The notes beneath the pieces are model-generated. The model saw only the letters and a program-made list of their open reading frames with translations. It did not search any database and was not told where the DNA came from. Source: Alphaproteobacteria bacterium (GTDB taxonomy: Bacteria; Pseudomonadota; Alphaproteobacteria; UBA8366; GCA-2717185). Taken from it: 64,000 nucleotides of DNA. This document shows, piece by piece, positions 35,912-44,527 of this stretch. Positions within the stretch are counted from its first letter, which is position 1; each line of letters begins with the position of its first letter. The translations under genes were made by a program, and so were the position numbers. The stretch spans positions 24,328 to 88,327 of the forward strand of contig JBBDQU010000058.1 of assembly GCA_040905865.1 (NCBI GenBank). Reading direction: 5' to 3'.

Positions 35912-37516
35912 TCATGCATCCGAAAGGATCATGCCCGCCGCCTTTTCCGCGATCATCATCGTCGGCGAATTGGTATTGGCCGAGGTGATATTGGGCATGA
36001 CGGAGGCGTCGACGACCCGGACATTCTCGATGCCGCGCAGCCGCAGCCGCGCATCGGTGACGGCCATGGGATCGCTGTCGATGCCCATTTTCGCCGTGCC
36101 GACCGGGTGGAAGATCGTGGTGCCGATGTCGCCGGCCGCCTTTGCGAGGTCCGCCTCGCTCGTCACATGCGCGCCGGGCAGGTATTCCTCCGGCCGGTAT
36201 TGCCGCAGGGCAGGCGATTCGACGATCCGGCGCGACAGGCGGATCGAATCCACCGCGACGCGCAGGTCTTCCGCCGCCGACAGGTAATGGGGCGCGATGC
36301 GCGGCGCATCATCAGGGTTGCGCGATACCGCGTGGATCGAGCCCCGGCTGGCCGGGCGCAGGTTGCAGACGCTGACCGTGAAGGCGTCGAAGGTGTGCAG
36401 CGGGTCGCCGAACTTGTCGAGCGACAGCGGCTGGATGTGATATTCGAGATTCGGCGTCTCGTAATCCGGTGACGAGCGCGTGAACGCGCCAAGCTGCGAC
36501 GGCGCCATGGTCAGGGGACCGGTCCGGAACAGCGCGTAGCGGATGCCCATGCCGGCCCGCCTGATAAGCGACCGGTAGACCGAGTTCATCGTCGGCACGC
36601 CGTTGACCTTGTAGATCAGGCGCAACTGCAGATGGTCCTGCAGGTTTTCGCCGACGCCCGGCAGGTCATGCACGACATCGACGCCAAGCTGCCTGAGCCG
36701 CTCCCCGCCGCCGATGCCGGAACGTTCCAGGATGGCGGGGGAGGCGACGGCGCCGGCGCTGACGATGATTTCTTTCGCGGCGTGAATGGTGCGTTGCAGG
36801 CCAGTGTGATGGATGACAACGCCGGTCGCGCGCCTGCCCTCGAAGACCAGCCGGTCGGTAAGGGCCCCGGTGATCAATGTCAGGTTGGGGCGGTTCAGCA
36901 CCGGTTTCAGGAAACCGCGCGCCGCGCTCCAGCGGCGGCCGCCTTCCTGGTTGACCTGGAAATAGCCGCAGCCTTCGTTGTCGCCGGTGTTGAAATCGTC
37001 GGTGCGGGGGATGCCCGCCTGTTCGGCGGCGTCGATGAAGGAATCGAGGATCTTCCAGCGGACGCGCGGCTTGTTGACCTTCCATTCGCCGCCCGCGCCG
37101 TGGATTTCGCTGGCGCCGAGATAGTGATCTTCCTGGCTTTTGAAGGCGGGGAGGACATCGTCCCAGCTCCAGCCCTCGAGGCCCGACTGGCGCCAGCGGT
37201 CGTAATCGGCGGTCTGGCCGCGCTGGTAGATCATCGCGTTGATCGCGGAACAGCCGCCGATCACCTTGCCGCGCGGATAGGCGAGGCTGCGGCCGTTCAG
37301 CCCGGGCTCTTCCTCCGTGCGGAACATCCAGTCGGACCGGGGATTGCCGATCGCGAACAGGTAGCCGACGGGGATATGGAACCAGATCCAGTTGTCGCGC
37401 CCGCCCGCCTCGACGACCGCGACGCGATGCCTGCCGTTCGCGCTCAGCCGGTTGGCGAGGACGCAGCCGGCGGAACCGGCGCCCACGATCACATAGTCGA
37501 ATGTTTCGTCGCTCAA
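35912..37516 (-). CDS. GMC family oxidoreductase (choline/alcohol dehydrogenase-like)
   Basis: FAD-dependent alcohol oxidase or dehydrogenase of 534 aa. The FAD fold is YVIVGAGSAGCVLANRL, followed by PRGKVIGGCSAINAMIYQRG and SAGAVASPAILERSGIG, the two GMC signatures. The active-site His is in GTTIFHPVGTAKMG, paired with the second-site residue in TSANTNSPTMMIAEKAA. It resembles the choline or polyethylene-glycol dehydrogenase subgroup, with the substrate open. It is divergent from a TauD gene across 176 bp. Confidence 0.92.
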   Translation of the reverse strand: MSDETFDYVIVGAGSAGCVLANRLSANGRHRVAVVEAGGRDNWIWFHIPVGYLFAIGNPRSDWMFRTEEEPGLNGRSLAYPRGKVIGGCSAINAMIYQRGQTADYDRWRQSGLEGWSWDDVLPAFKSQEDHYLGASEIHGAGGEWKVNKPRVRWKILDSFIDAAEQAGIPRTDDFNTGDNEGCGYFQVNQEGGRRWSAARGFLKPVLNRPNLTLITGALTDRLVFEGRRATGVVIHHTGLQRTIHAAKEIIVSAGAVASPAILERSGIGGGERLRQLGVDVVHDLPGVGENLQDHLQLRLIYKVNGVPTMNSVYRSLIRRAGMGIRYALFRTGPLTMAPSQLGAFTRSSPDYETPNLEYHIQPLSLDKFGDPLHTFDAFTVSVCNLRPASRGSIHAVSRNPDDAPRIAPHYLSAAEDLRVAVDSIRLSRRIVESPALRQYRPEEYLPGAHVTSEADLAKAAGDIGTTIFHPVGTAKMGIDSDPMAVTDARLRLRGIENVRVVDASVMPNITSANTNSPTMMIAEKAAGMILSDA

Positions 37517-37692
37517 GTCATGGCCCTCCCTGGAAAGGCCAATCTAGCCCACGGGGCGGAACGCCAAAAGGCGTAATGCCGACGGCCCGGCCGGCGGCGA
37601 TTGCGGGCCGGGTTTGCGCAAACGGGAGGATAGGATAGGCTGTTCGCCATTCCCTGCCGGATGCATGTTCCCGGCGGGTCAACGCGAACGGG

Positions 37693-38538
37693 ATGCTATC
37701 GATGACCGAATACAGACATATCGCCGTGGAGCCCATTGCCGGCGCGCTGGGCGCGGAAATCGGCGGTGTCGATATCGCCGAAGATCTGGACGACGCGGTG
37801 ATTGCCGAAATCCGCCAGGCGCTGCTCGACAATCTGGTGATCTTCTTCCGCGACCAGGACCTGCCGGTCGACCGCCACAAGGCGTTCTCGCGGCGGTTCG
37901 GCGATCTTTTCGTCCACCCCAACTACCAGCTTGGCCAGGAAGACAAGGAGACCGTCTACCTGCTGCGCAAGCCGGGGGATACCGGCGCGGCCGGGGAATG
38001 GTGGCACGCGGATACGACAATGATGGAAACGCGGCCCATGGGGGCGATCCTCTATGCGCTGGAGACGCCGGATTATGGCGGCGACACGATGTTTTCCAAC
38101 CAGTACATGGCGTATGAAACCCTGTCCGACGGATTCAAGGCGACGCTGGAGGGGCTGAAGGCCGTGCACAGCGACATCCGGGTCGCCGGGCCGCAGTCCG
38201 ACGTGAACAAGAAACGGTCCAGCAAGGTGCGCGACGATTCGAACTGGCAGCCGACCGTGCATGCGCATCCGGTGGTCGCGGTCCACCCGGAAACCGGCCG
38301 CAAATGCCTGTATGTGAACAGCGTCTACACGGTCGGCCTGGAAGGGATGACCGAGGCGGAGAGCGCGCCGATCCTGGAATACCTGTATGAGCACCAGAGC
38401 CGGCCGGAATTCACCTGCCGCTTCCGCTGGCGCAAGGGATCCGTGGCGTTCTGGGACAACCGCTGCACCGTGCACTACGCCATTCACGACAATTTCGTCA
38501 GCGTCCGCCATATGCAGCGCACGCAGATCGCCGGCTAG
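37693..38538 (+). CDS. TauD/TfdA-family Fe(II)/2-oxoglutarate dioxygenase (copy 2)
   Basis: A 281-aa non-heme iron dioxygenase. EWWHADTTM gives the HxD ligands, AVHPETGRKCLYVN the 2-oxoglutarate Arg region, and WDNRCTVHYAIHD the distal His. Its substrate loop differs from the other two copies, so it likely acts on another compound. Start ATG 37693 or ATG 37702 (MTEYRHIAVEP). The MBL-fold hydrolase gene follows 33 bp later, so they probably form an operon. Confidence 0.92.
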   Translation: MLSMTEYRHIAVEPIAGALGAEIGGVDIAEDLDDAVIAEIRQALLDNLVIFFRDQDLPVDRHKAFSRRFGDLFVHPNYQLGQEDKETVYLLRKPGDTGAAGEWWHADTTMMETRPMGAILYALETPDYGGDTMFSNQYMAYETLSDGFKATLEGLKAVHSDIRVAGPQSDVNKKRSSKVRDDSNWQPTVHAHPVVAVHPETGRKCLYVNSVYTVGLEGMTEAESAPILEYLYEHQSRPEFTCRFRWRKGSVAFWDNRCTVHYAIHDNFVSVRHMQRTQIAG

Positions 38539-38571
38539 CCCGGCAAGCCATCGAGGGGGGAACGGGAAAAA

Positions 38572-39369
38572 ATGTCACTGCCGGAATATGAAATCTTCGC
38601 CATAAAATACGGCGATCGGGTCGGCAACCGGGGATCGATCTTCGTCCATGGCGATCCGCATGAGGCGCCGCTGGCGATGGACTATTTCGTCTGGGTCATC
38701 AGAAACGCCGACCGCACGGTTGTCCTCGATATCGGGTTCAGCGAGTCCGAGGGCAAGCGCCGCAAGCGGAACTGCCTGCGCTGCCCGGCGGATTCGCTGA
38801 AGCTCGTCGGGGTGGACCCGGACACGGTCGAGCACGTGATTATCTCGCACATGCATTACGACCATGTCGGCAATATGGAGAAATTCCCCAGGGCGACGTT
38901 CCACATCCAGGACGAGGAAATGGGCTTCGTGACCGGGCGCGCCATGACCCATCCGCCGCTGCGCCATTCCTTCGTGCTCAGCGAGGTCGTCAACATGGTC
39001 TCCGCCCTGTATGGCGACCGGGTCGTCTTCCATGACGGCGACGAGGAGGTCTTCCCCGGCATTTCCGTGCATCACATGCCGGGCCATACGCGGGGGCTGC
39101 AATCGGTCAGGGTGCACACCAAACGCGGCTGGGTCGTGCTCGCCTCCGATGCGGCGCATTACTATGAAAGCATCACCGAGGGCACGCCCTTCATGACCCA
39201 CGAAAACCTGTTCCTCATGCTGGAAAGCTTCCGCAAGCTGCGCAAGCTGGCGGTTGACGACCGGCATATCGTGCCGGGGCACGATCCGCTGGTCATGAAG
39301 CGCTATCCGGCGCCGTCGCCGGACCTGGAAGGCATCGTCATAAGGCTCGACGTGGCGCCGAGCGAATAA
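38572..39369 (+). CDS. MBL-fold metallohydrolase, N-acyl homoserine lactonase-like
   Basis: A 265-aa zinc hydrolase of the metallo-beta-lactamase fold. HMHYDHVGNM is the HxHxDH metal motif, MPGHTRG supplies the next His, VLASDAAHY the bridging Asp, and IVPGHDPLVM the last His. The arrangement resembles AiiA/AttM-type lactonases (AttM breaks acyl-homoserine lactone or gamma-butyrolactone rings). A strong RBS (GAGGGGGGAACGGG) precedes ATG 38572. It closes a unit with a GMC enzyme and a dioxygenase, so a catabolic lactonase is as likely as a quorum-quenching one. Confidence 0.85.
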   Translation: MSLPEYEIFAIKYGDRVGNRGSIFVHGDPHEAPLAMDYFVWVIRNADRTVVLDIGFSESEGKRRKRNCLRCPADSLKLVGVDPDTVEHVIISHMHYDHVGNMEKFPRATFHIQDEEMGFVTGRAMTHPPLRHSFVLSEVVNMVSALYGDRVVFHDGDEEVFPGISVHHMPGHTRGLQSVRVHTKRGWVVLASDAAHYYESITEGTPFMTHENLFLMLESFRKLRKLAVDDRHIVPGHDPLVMKRYPAPSPDLEGIVIRLDVAPSE

Positions 39370-39462
39370 TGAATCCGATTTATCCCTCAACTGCTCAATT
39401 TTATTAGATTGAATCGTCTCTGCCAGATTGAGCTTTTTAGCGCGAGCCTACTTATTAGTCTG

Positions 39463-40086
39463 CTATCGCAGTTCTGTCCAATTTGACCCATGGACGTTGC
39501 CGTTTCCGTCAAACCCTATGTTGATTTTTAACTTCTTTCCGAGCGTGCAGTTTAGCTGCCCTGGCCTCCCATAGCAGACCTCAAACTTGATGCTTCCCTC
39601 AATTGCCTGATTCCTAGGAGGATCAGGCATTTCTATGTGAAAGTCATCAAACCAAGCGTTCCCATTTGCTGCGACTATAAAGCGCTTAGTATCGTATTCC
39701 CTCTTCGGAGGAAACCTATCTGCTAACTGAGTTTGAAGCGACTTAACCGCGAACTCAACGGGAAATAGAGCGCTATTGTTTAGTATGAAACCGAGGCCAA
39801 CTGATTCAACCGAGCCGTCCAAATTTAGCTTGGTGGTAACACGCAGAGATGCGAAATTAAGCTTGTTTTTCACTGTCTGACGAAAGCGCCACTCGTCGAA
39901 TCGCAGCAGCCCCGTTGCTACCGCAGAAAAAATGACGCACGCCCCCACGGCAATGTAAAACCAAGGAATATCTTGCGCAAAGCCAATCACAACAGAAACC
40001 CCTGCTGCGAGAGGCGGCCACAGCCAAGACCTTATTGCTTCCACAACGATCTCTCGTGCGCCCTCTTTTTTGATAAATCTGAACAT
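39463..40086 (-). CDS. AT-rich hypothetical membrane protein
   Basis: A 207-aa protein with two predicted N-terminal helices (about 22-37 and 42-60, IPWFYIAVGACVIFSAVATG) and a soluble C-terminal domain of roughly 140 residues with many beta-strand patterns (LRVTTKLNLDGSVESVGLGF). Two Cys residues (EVCYGRPGQLNC) may pair. No family was recognised. Its AT-rich codons contrast with the genes on both sides, suggesting acquisition. ATG 40086 is the only good start. Confidence 0.65.
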   Translation of the reverse strand: MFRFIKKEGAREIVVEAIRSWLWPPLAAGVSVVIGFAQDIPWFYIAVGACVIFSAVATGLLRFDEWRFRQTVKNKLNFASLRVTTKLNLDGSVESVGLGFILNNSALFPVEFAVKSLQTQLADRFPPKREYDTKRFIVAANGNAWFDDFHIEMPDPPRNQAIEGSIKFEVCYGRPGQLNCTLGKKLKINIGFDGNGNVHGSNWTELR

Positions 40087-40159
40087 GCGCTGATTGTGAC
40101 TCGAAATCTCTTTATGATTCTAGAAGATAAGTGCGGGCGATGATGTCCCGGTCGCGGGA

Positions 40160-41470
40160 TTACATCATCGTCGCGGGCAGCCAGGTTGAAATCGCCGGGA
40201 AGGCTATCAGGATCCCCAATACGACCAGTTCGATCAGGACGAAGGGCAAGATGCCGGAATAGAGGTCGGTGATCGACACCCGCCCCTCCGAGGCCGAGAC
40301 GACCGCGAACAGGTTGAGCCCGACCGGCGGCGTGATGACGGCGATCTCGATCATCTTGCACAGGATGACCCCGAACCAGATCGGATCGAGCCCGTAGCTT
40401 AATACGACCGGGTGGATGAACGGCACCGTCATGACCAGCATCGACAGCGGGTCGATGAACATGCCCAGCACCAGGTACATCAGCACCATGATGAAGATGA
40501 ACCAGGCGGCGGACAGCCCGCTGCCGGTGACGATGTCGGTCAGGTCGGTAATGAAGCCCGACACCACGAGGAAGCGTGAAAACAGCAGCCCGGCGATGAT
40601 CAGGATGAACAGCACCGCCGTCAGCTCGGCCGTCTGCTTGAACGACGACCAGACATCGCCCGTGGAAATCCGGCGGCGGGCGACCGAAATCGCCAGCGCG
40701 CCCGTGGCGCCCAGCGCGCCGGCGGCGGTGGGGGAGGCGAGGCCGGTATAGATGCCGCCGAGGACGAAGAAGACCAGCAGCAGCATCGGCCACAGCCCCT
40801 TCAGCCCCGCCAGCTTTTCCCGCAACTGCAGCCTGGCGGCCGGCGCCGGCGCCCAGTCCGGCCGCAGCCGGACCAGCAGCGGAATCGTGAAGATATAGAA
40901 CGCCGCCGTCAGAAGCCCGGGCAGGATCCCGGCGATGAACAGCGCGCCGATCGATTCGTCGGTCAGGATTCCGAAGATGACGAAGGTGAGCGAGGGTGGA
41001 ATCAGGGCGGCGAAGGTGCCGGCCGCGGCAATGCATCCGGCGCTGATCCCCTTGTGGTAGCCGAACTGGATCATCTCCGGCAGGGCGATGCGGGTGAACA
41101 TCGCCGCGTTGACCACGGTCGAGCCGGAAATGGCGGCGAACCCCGCCGATGCGACGGCGGTGGCCATGTACAGCCCGCCTTTCACCGAGGCGAGCCACTT
41201 GTTCACGGCCGTATACAGCTCGCTGATGATCCCGGACGCCGAGGCGAAGGCGCCCATCAGCACGAACATCGGGATCACCGCGAAGGCGTATTCGCTGGCG
41301 ACGGCGTAGGGCAGCGTCTCGAAGGTGATCAACGTATAGGTCAGGTCGGAAGCCTGGTACATGCCGACCGCGCCGACCAGCGCGATGGCGAAGGCGATGG
41401 GAATTCCCAGGCCGGCGAGGAACAGCAGCACGCCGATGGCCGCAATGCCGTAATACAGCGCTTCAGTCAC
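40160..41470 (-). CDS. TRAP transporter large permease subunit (DctM family)
   Basis: A 436-aa inner-membrane protein with about 12 helices, the ion-coupled permease of a TRAP system. GMYQASDLTYTLITFETLPY and GYHKGISAGCIAAAGTFAAL match the DctM family, as do the reentrant hairpin regions (ISGSTVVNAAMF, LIPPSLTFVIFG). The GTG start at 41470 overlaps the DctQ stop by 8 bp. Substrate class is a carboxylate or similar anion. Confidence 0.94.
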   Translation of the reverse strand: MTEALYYGIAAIGVLLFLAGLGIPIAFAIALVGAVGMYQASDLTYTLITFETLPYAVASEYAFAVIPMFVLMGAFASASGIISELYTAVNKWLASVKGGLYMATAVASAGFAAISGSTVVNAAMFTRIALPEMIQFGYHKGISAGCIAAAGTFAALIPPSLTFVIFGILTDESIGALFIAGILPGLLTAAFYIFTIPLLVRLRPDWAPAPAARLQLREKLAGLKGLWPMLLLVFFVLGGIYTGLASPTAAGALGATGALAISVARRRISTGDVWSSFKQTAELTAVLFILIIAGLLFSRFLVVSGFITDLTDIVTGSGLSAAWFIFIMVLMYLVLGMFIDPLSMLVMTVPFIHPVVLSYGLDPIWFGVILCKMIEIAVITPPVGLNLFAVVSASEGRVSITDLYSGILPFVLIELVVLGILIAFPAISTWLPATMM

Positions 41471-41990
41471 GCAACTGCTCCCTCAGGTCCCGGTCATAGG
41501 TGCCGCACAGCAGGTGCGCGAACTGGCGCAGGGCTTCCAGCGTCGCGATGATGCAGCCGGTGCAGAGAAGGACCCTGCCGGGCCAGACCGGAAAGGAAAT
41601 CTGCCCCATGGAGCGTTCGTCGACCAGCACGCTTTCCCAGGCGGCGAAGCCGCTGCGCCACGCGATGAAGCCGAAGAACAGGATCGCGCCGATGACCGCG
41701 ATGCCGATGGAGAGCCGTTGCGCCAGACCGGTGAATTTCGCCGAGAAGATATCGACGGTGATGTGCGCGCGGCGCCGCTGCGCCTGCGCGAGCCCCATGA
41801 AGACGACGATGACGAGGCCGGCTTCGGAATATTCCACCGCGCTGGGGACCGGCATGTGCAGGATCGAGGTGCCGAAAATATCGGCGGCGCCGATCAGCGC
41901 CAGCAGCCCGATAAAGACCGCGGAGATGGCGAGCGCGAAGACGCATAATCGCTGTATCGAGAGATCAAGAAAGACAAAAAACTGTTTCAT
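41463..41990 (-). CDS. TRAP transporter small permease subunit (DctQ family)
   Basis: A 175-aa inner-membrane protein with four predicted helices. YSEAGLVIVVFMGLAQAQRRRAHITVDIF is the DctQ signature region around helices 2 and 3 (only the central segment is characteristic). It sits between the binding-protein gene and the large permease gene, and its stop overlaps the latter. A strong stem-loop (42011-42046) lies between it and the binding-protein gene upstream. Confidence 0.92.
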   Translation of the reverse strand: MKQFFVFLDLSIQRLCVFALAISAVFIGLLALIGAADIFGTSILHMPVPSAVEYSEAGLVIVVFMGLAQAQRRRAHITVDIFSAKFTGLAQRLSIGIAVIGAILFFGFIAWRSGFAAWESVLVDERSMGQISFPVWPGRVLLCTGCIIATLEALRQFAHLLCGTYDRDLREQLRD

Positions 41991-42010
41991 GACTGCCCAA
42001 TGCCGCCCGC

Positions 42011-42046
42011 CGGCGGCCCGGATGCATGGCTGTATCCGGGCCGCCG
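42011..42046 (-). promoter_or_regulatory. Intercistronic stem-loop between TRAP binding-protein and small-permease genes
   Basis: Perfect 13-bp arms CGGCGGCCCGGAT (42011-42023) and ATCCGGGCCGCCG (42034-42046) enclose a 10-base loop. No T run follows on the minus strand, so it is not a plain terminator. By analogy with other DctPQM operons it may reduce read-through into the permease genes or stabilise the binding-protein mRNA, giving more binding protein than permease. Confidence 0.75.
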
Positions 42047-42080
42047 CAGGCTATTCGAGTTTTACAGGATTCGTGGCCGT

Positions 42081-43124
42081 CTATTCTTTCTTGTTCTTGT
42101 TGTAATAGGCCATGACTTCCCCCGCATACTGGGCCGCTTCCTTTTCCAGGCCCTGTTTCGCCATTTCCTCGATCCAGAGCTTGACCATGTCCGGAACGGC
42201 GGCGTTCAGCTTTTCCTGTTCCTCGAACTTGATGACTTCCGCGCCCTGCGCAACCATCGTGTTCAGCGCTTCGGCTTCCTCGCGCTCGGTCACTTCGGAA
42301 CTGTAATCCGTCGCTTCCAGGCCGGTATCGACGAACAGCTTCTGGACATGTGCCGGCATCGCGTTGAACTTGTCCAGGTTCATCGCCAGGAAATAGGCGT
42401 GGATGCCGCCGAACTTCACGTCGATGATGTATTTCGCCACTTCGTGCAGCTTGTAGGCCACGAAGTTGGCGTTGGTCAGGTAGGAACAGTCCATCGTGCC
42501 GCGCTTCAGCGCTTCATAGTTTTCCGTCGGCAGGACGTTGACCGGGGTCACGTCGATGGCGGCGAACATTTTCGGCATGTAATTGCCGAAGGTGCGGACC
42601 TTGAGCTGCTTCAGGTCTTCCATGGTGCGGACCGGCTTGGTGCAGATCAGCTTGTAGTTCGGCAGGTAGCGGTACACCAGCGGCTTGATATTGTTCTTCT
42701 TGAACTCGTCGATCTGCGACTGGTTGGTCTTTTCCAGCGCCATCGCCGCGCGCATCGCGGTTTCCGGGTCGAAGAAGGTCATCGGCAGGCTGTTCGTCAT
42801 GGCGGCGAAGGGCAGGTTGGAGGTGAAATACCCCTGCACCAGCGCGCCCATGTCGACCGCGCCCCTGGCAACCAGCGGCAGGATTTCGTTCGCCTTGCCC
42901 AGCGCGCCGGAATAGTAAAGCTTGATCTCGATCTTGCCGCCGGTCCGTTCCTTGATCTTCTCGGCGAACCATTCGGTGGGCTTGTTCATGTACAGCGCCT
43001 TGGGGAAACCGGTTGCGTGCTTTAACGACATTTCCGGGTATTCCTGGGCATTGACGGTCGTATAGGCGCCGAGCGCGCCAACCAGCGCGGCGCCGGCGAT
43101 CAGCTTTGTCGTGAACGTGAACAT
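42081..43124 (-). CDS. TRAP transporter substrate-binding protein (DctP family)
   Basis: Periplasmic binding protein of 347 aa. The signal peptide covers about residues 1-26 (LIAGAALVGALGAYTTVNAQ) and the mature protein starts near EYPEMSLKHATGFP. KIKERTGGKIEIKLYYSGALG and LPLVARGAVDMG are DctP blocks, and the Arg in VRTFGNYMPKM is at the position expected to hold a carboxylate ligand. It is the first gene of the TRAP set, preceded by a stem-loop (43159-43200). Lactate or malate-type ligands are suggested only by the neighbouring dehydrogenase. Confidence 0.93.
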   Translation of the reverse strand: MFTFTTKLIAGAALVGALGAYTTVNAQEYPEMSLKHATGFPKALYMNKPTEWFAEKIKERTGGKIEIKLYYSGALGKANEILPLVARGAVDMGALVQGYFTSNLPFAAMTNSLPMTFFDPETAMRAAMALEKTNQSQIDEFKKNNIKPLVYRYLPNYKLICTKPVRTMEDLKQLKVRTFGNYMPKMFAAIDVTPVNVLPTENYEALKRGTMDCSYLTNANFVAYKLHEVAKYIIDVKFGGIHAYFLAMNLDKFNAMPAHVQKLFVDTGLEATDYSSEVTEREEAEALNTMVAQGAEVIKFEEQEKLNAAVPDMVKLWIEEMAKQGLEKEAAQYAGEVMAYYNKNKKE

Positions 43125-43158
43125 GTGGCTTCCTCCCGTTACGTGTCAGATTTTCATT

Positions 43159-43200
43159 GTTCCCCCGCCGGGCGGACCGACTTCTTTCCGGCGGGGGAAC
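43159..43200 (-). promoter_or_regulatory. Strong stem-loop between dehydrogenase gene and TRAP binding-protein gene
   Basis: Perfect 13-bp arms GTTCCCCCGCCGG (43159-43171) and CCGGCGGGGGAAC (43188-43200) around a 16-base loop. It lies between the Ldh-family stop (43300) and the DctP start (43124). No T run follows on the minus strand. It may be a weak terminator or an mRNA-stabilising 3' end. Confidence 0.75.
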
Positions 43201-43299
43201 TGTGGCGTCATGCTAGTCGTAATTCTCGCGCATTGGTAGTCATTCGATGCAACAATGCGATGCCGCGCGGCTGTTTCCGGCAGGTTGCTCCGCAAGGCG

Positions 43300-44295
43300 T
43301 CAGATTCGTCCGGCGCCGGCGACGCCCGTCAGGCGCCGGTGCACGATTTCCGGCACCTCGATGCTGTTCGCCGCCATGCGTTCGCGGCGGATGGCGGCGG
43401 AGCGGTCGAACGGCATCCGCACGGGAGCGCCGCCGTCGACCGGGCGCGCGCCGCGGACAGACTCGGCGTAGGCGGTCACCTTTTCGCGGTACTCCTGCTC
43501 CGGCATCATCAGGTCCGGCCGCATGGCCACGATGACGAATCCGAACCCGGCGAGCTCCGGCGGCTGGATTGGCGAACCGGCCAGGACGCCGAGCAGTTGC
43601 ACCACATGGCCCAGTCCCGATCCCTTGTGTCCGCCCCATGGGGTGAACGCGCCGCCCAGCGCGGCGTCGGGGTCCGTCGTCGGTCGCCCTTCCGCGTCGA
43701 AGGCGATGCCGTCCGCCAGCGTCTGCCCCAGGCGCTTCGCCAGCACGACCTCCGCATGCATGATCGACGAGGTGCCGATATCCCAGATGATCGGATCGCC
43801 GGTGCTGGGAAAGCCGAAGCAGATCGGGTTGGTGCCGAAGCGCCCTTCGGTCGCGCCGTGCGGAGCGACCCAGGGCGTGGCGTTGGAGGCGATCATGGTG
43901 ACCATGCCTTCCGCCGCCGCCAATTCGGCGAAATAGGAGAGCATGCCCGTGTACCAGGTATCGTCGCCGCCAACCATGGCGATTCCGCTGGCGCGGCATT
44001 TCGCGATGGCGATCTCCGTCGCCTTGAGCGCGACGACATAGCCGAGATTGTCATTGCCGTTGAGCCGCGCGGAAACCGGCGTTTCATGGGCCACGGTCAC
44101 GGGCTGTTTCGGCGAACCGGTGCGCTGCAGCCGCTCCACGATGCTGACCAGGCGCGGCAGCCCGCCATACTGCAGCCCGCGCAATTCGCAGTCGATGAGA
44201 TGGTCGGCGACGATCCGGGCGTATTCCGACGAATGATCGAGCGCCATCAACACACGCTCCGCCAGCGACCGGGCCTCGTCCACCGTCATGCGCAT
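43300..44295 (-). CDS. Malate/L-lactate dehydrogenase-family (Ldh_2) NAD(P)H oxidoreductase
   Basis: A 331-aa enzyme of the sequence family that includes malate, sulfolactate, ureidoglycolate and delta1-piperideine-2-carboxylate dehydrogenases. ADHLIDCELRGLQYGGLPRL, the active-site region SSTGDP-like GFPSTGDPIIWDIGTSS, and WGGHKGSGLGHVVQLL are family blocks. ATG 44295 follows AGGGAGG; the long frame above it is spurious. It reads into the TRAP genes, which suggests that the imported substrate is a 2-hydroxy or imino acid. The exact substrate is not determined. Confidence 0.87.
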   Translation of the reverse strand: MRMTVDEARSLAERVLMALDHSSEYARIVADHLIDCELRGLQYGGLPRLVSIVERLQRTGSPKQPVTVAHETPVSARLNGNDNLGYVVALKATEIAIAKCRASGIAMVGGDDTWYTGMLSYFAELAAAEGMVTMIASNATPWVAPHGATEGRFGTNPICFGFPSTGDPIIWDIGTSSIMHAEVVLAKRLGQTLADGIAFDAEGRPTTDPDAALGGAFTPWGGHKGSGLGHVVQLLGVLAGSPIQPPELAGFGFVIVAMRPDLMMPEQEYREKVTAYAESVRGARPVDGGAPVRMPFDRSAAIRRERMAANSIEVPEIVHRRLTGVAGAGRI

Positions 44296-44527
44296 ACAGA
44301 CCTCCCTTGCGTCGGCGCCATCCGTTCCGGGGCAAGCTTGGCGGCGCGGCAAGGATAATGCAAGCGTCGCGTCCGGTAATGCCATGCGGCGACGCATCGG
44401 GTATCCGCATGGCCCCTGCCGCCGCCATCCGCCATGCTGCGGCCGGACCTGAAACCGGATTGACCGAGGATTGCAAATGCCCTGGGCCGCGCGACAACGG
44501 GCATGACGGTGCTGCCGCCCTGACGCG
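44296..44527. other. Gene-free gap between dehydrogenase and arsJ
   Basis: No gene or strong structure was found in this 232-bp stretch. It should hold the promoter of the dehydrogenase-TRAP operon and the 3' end of the arsJ transcript. Confidence 0.4.
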
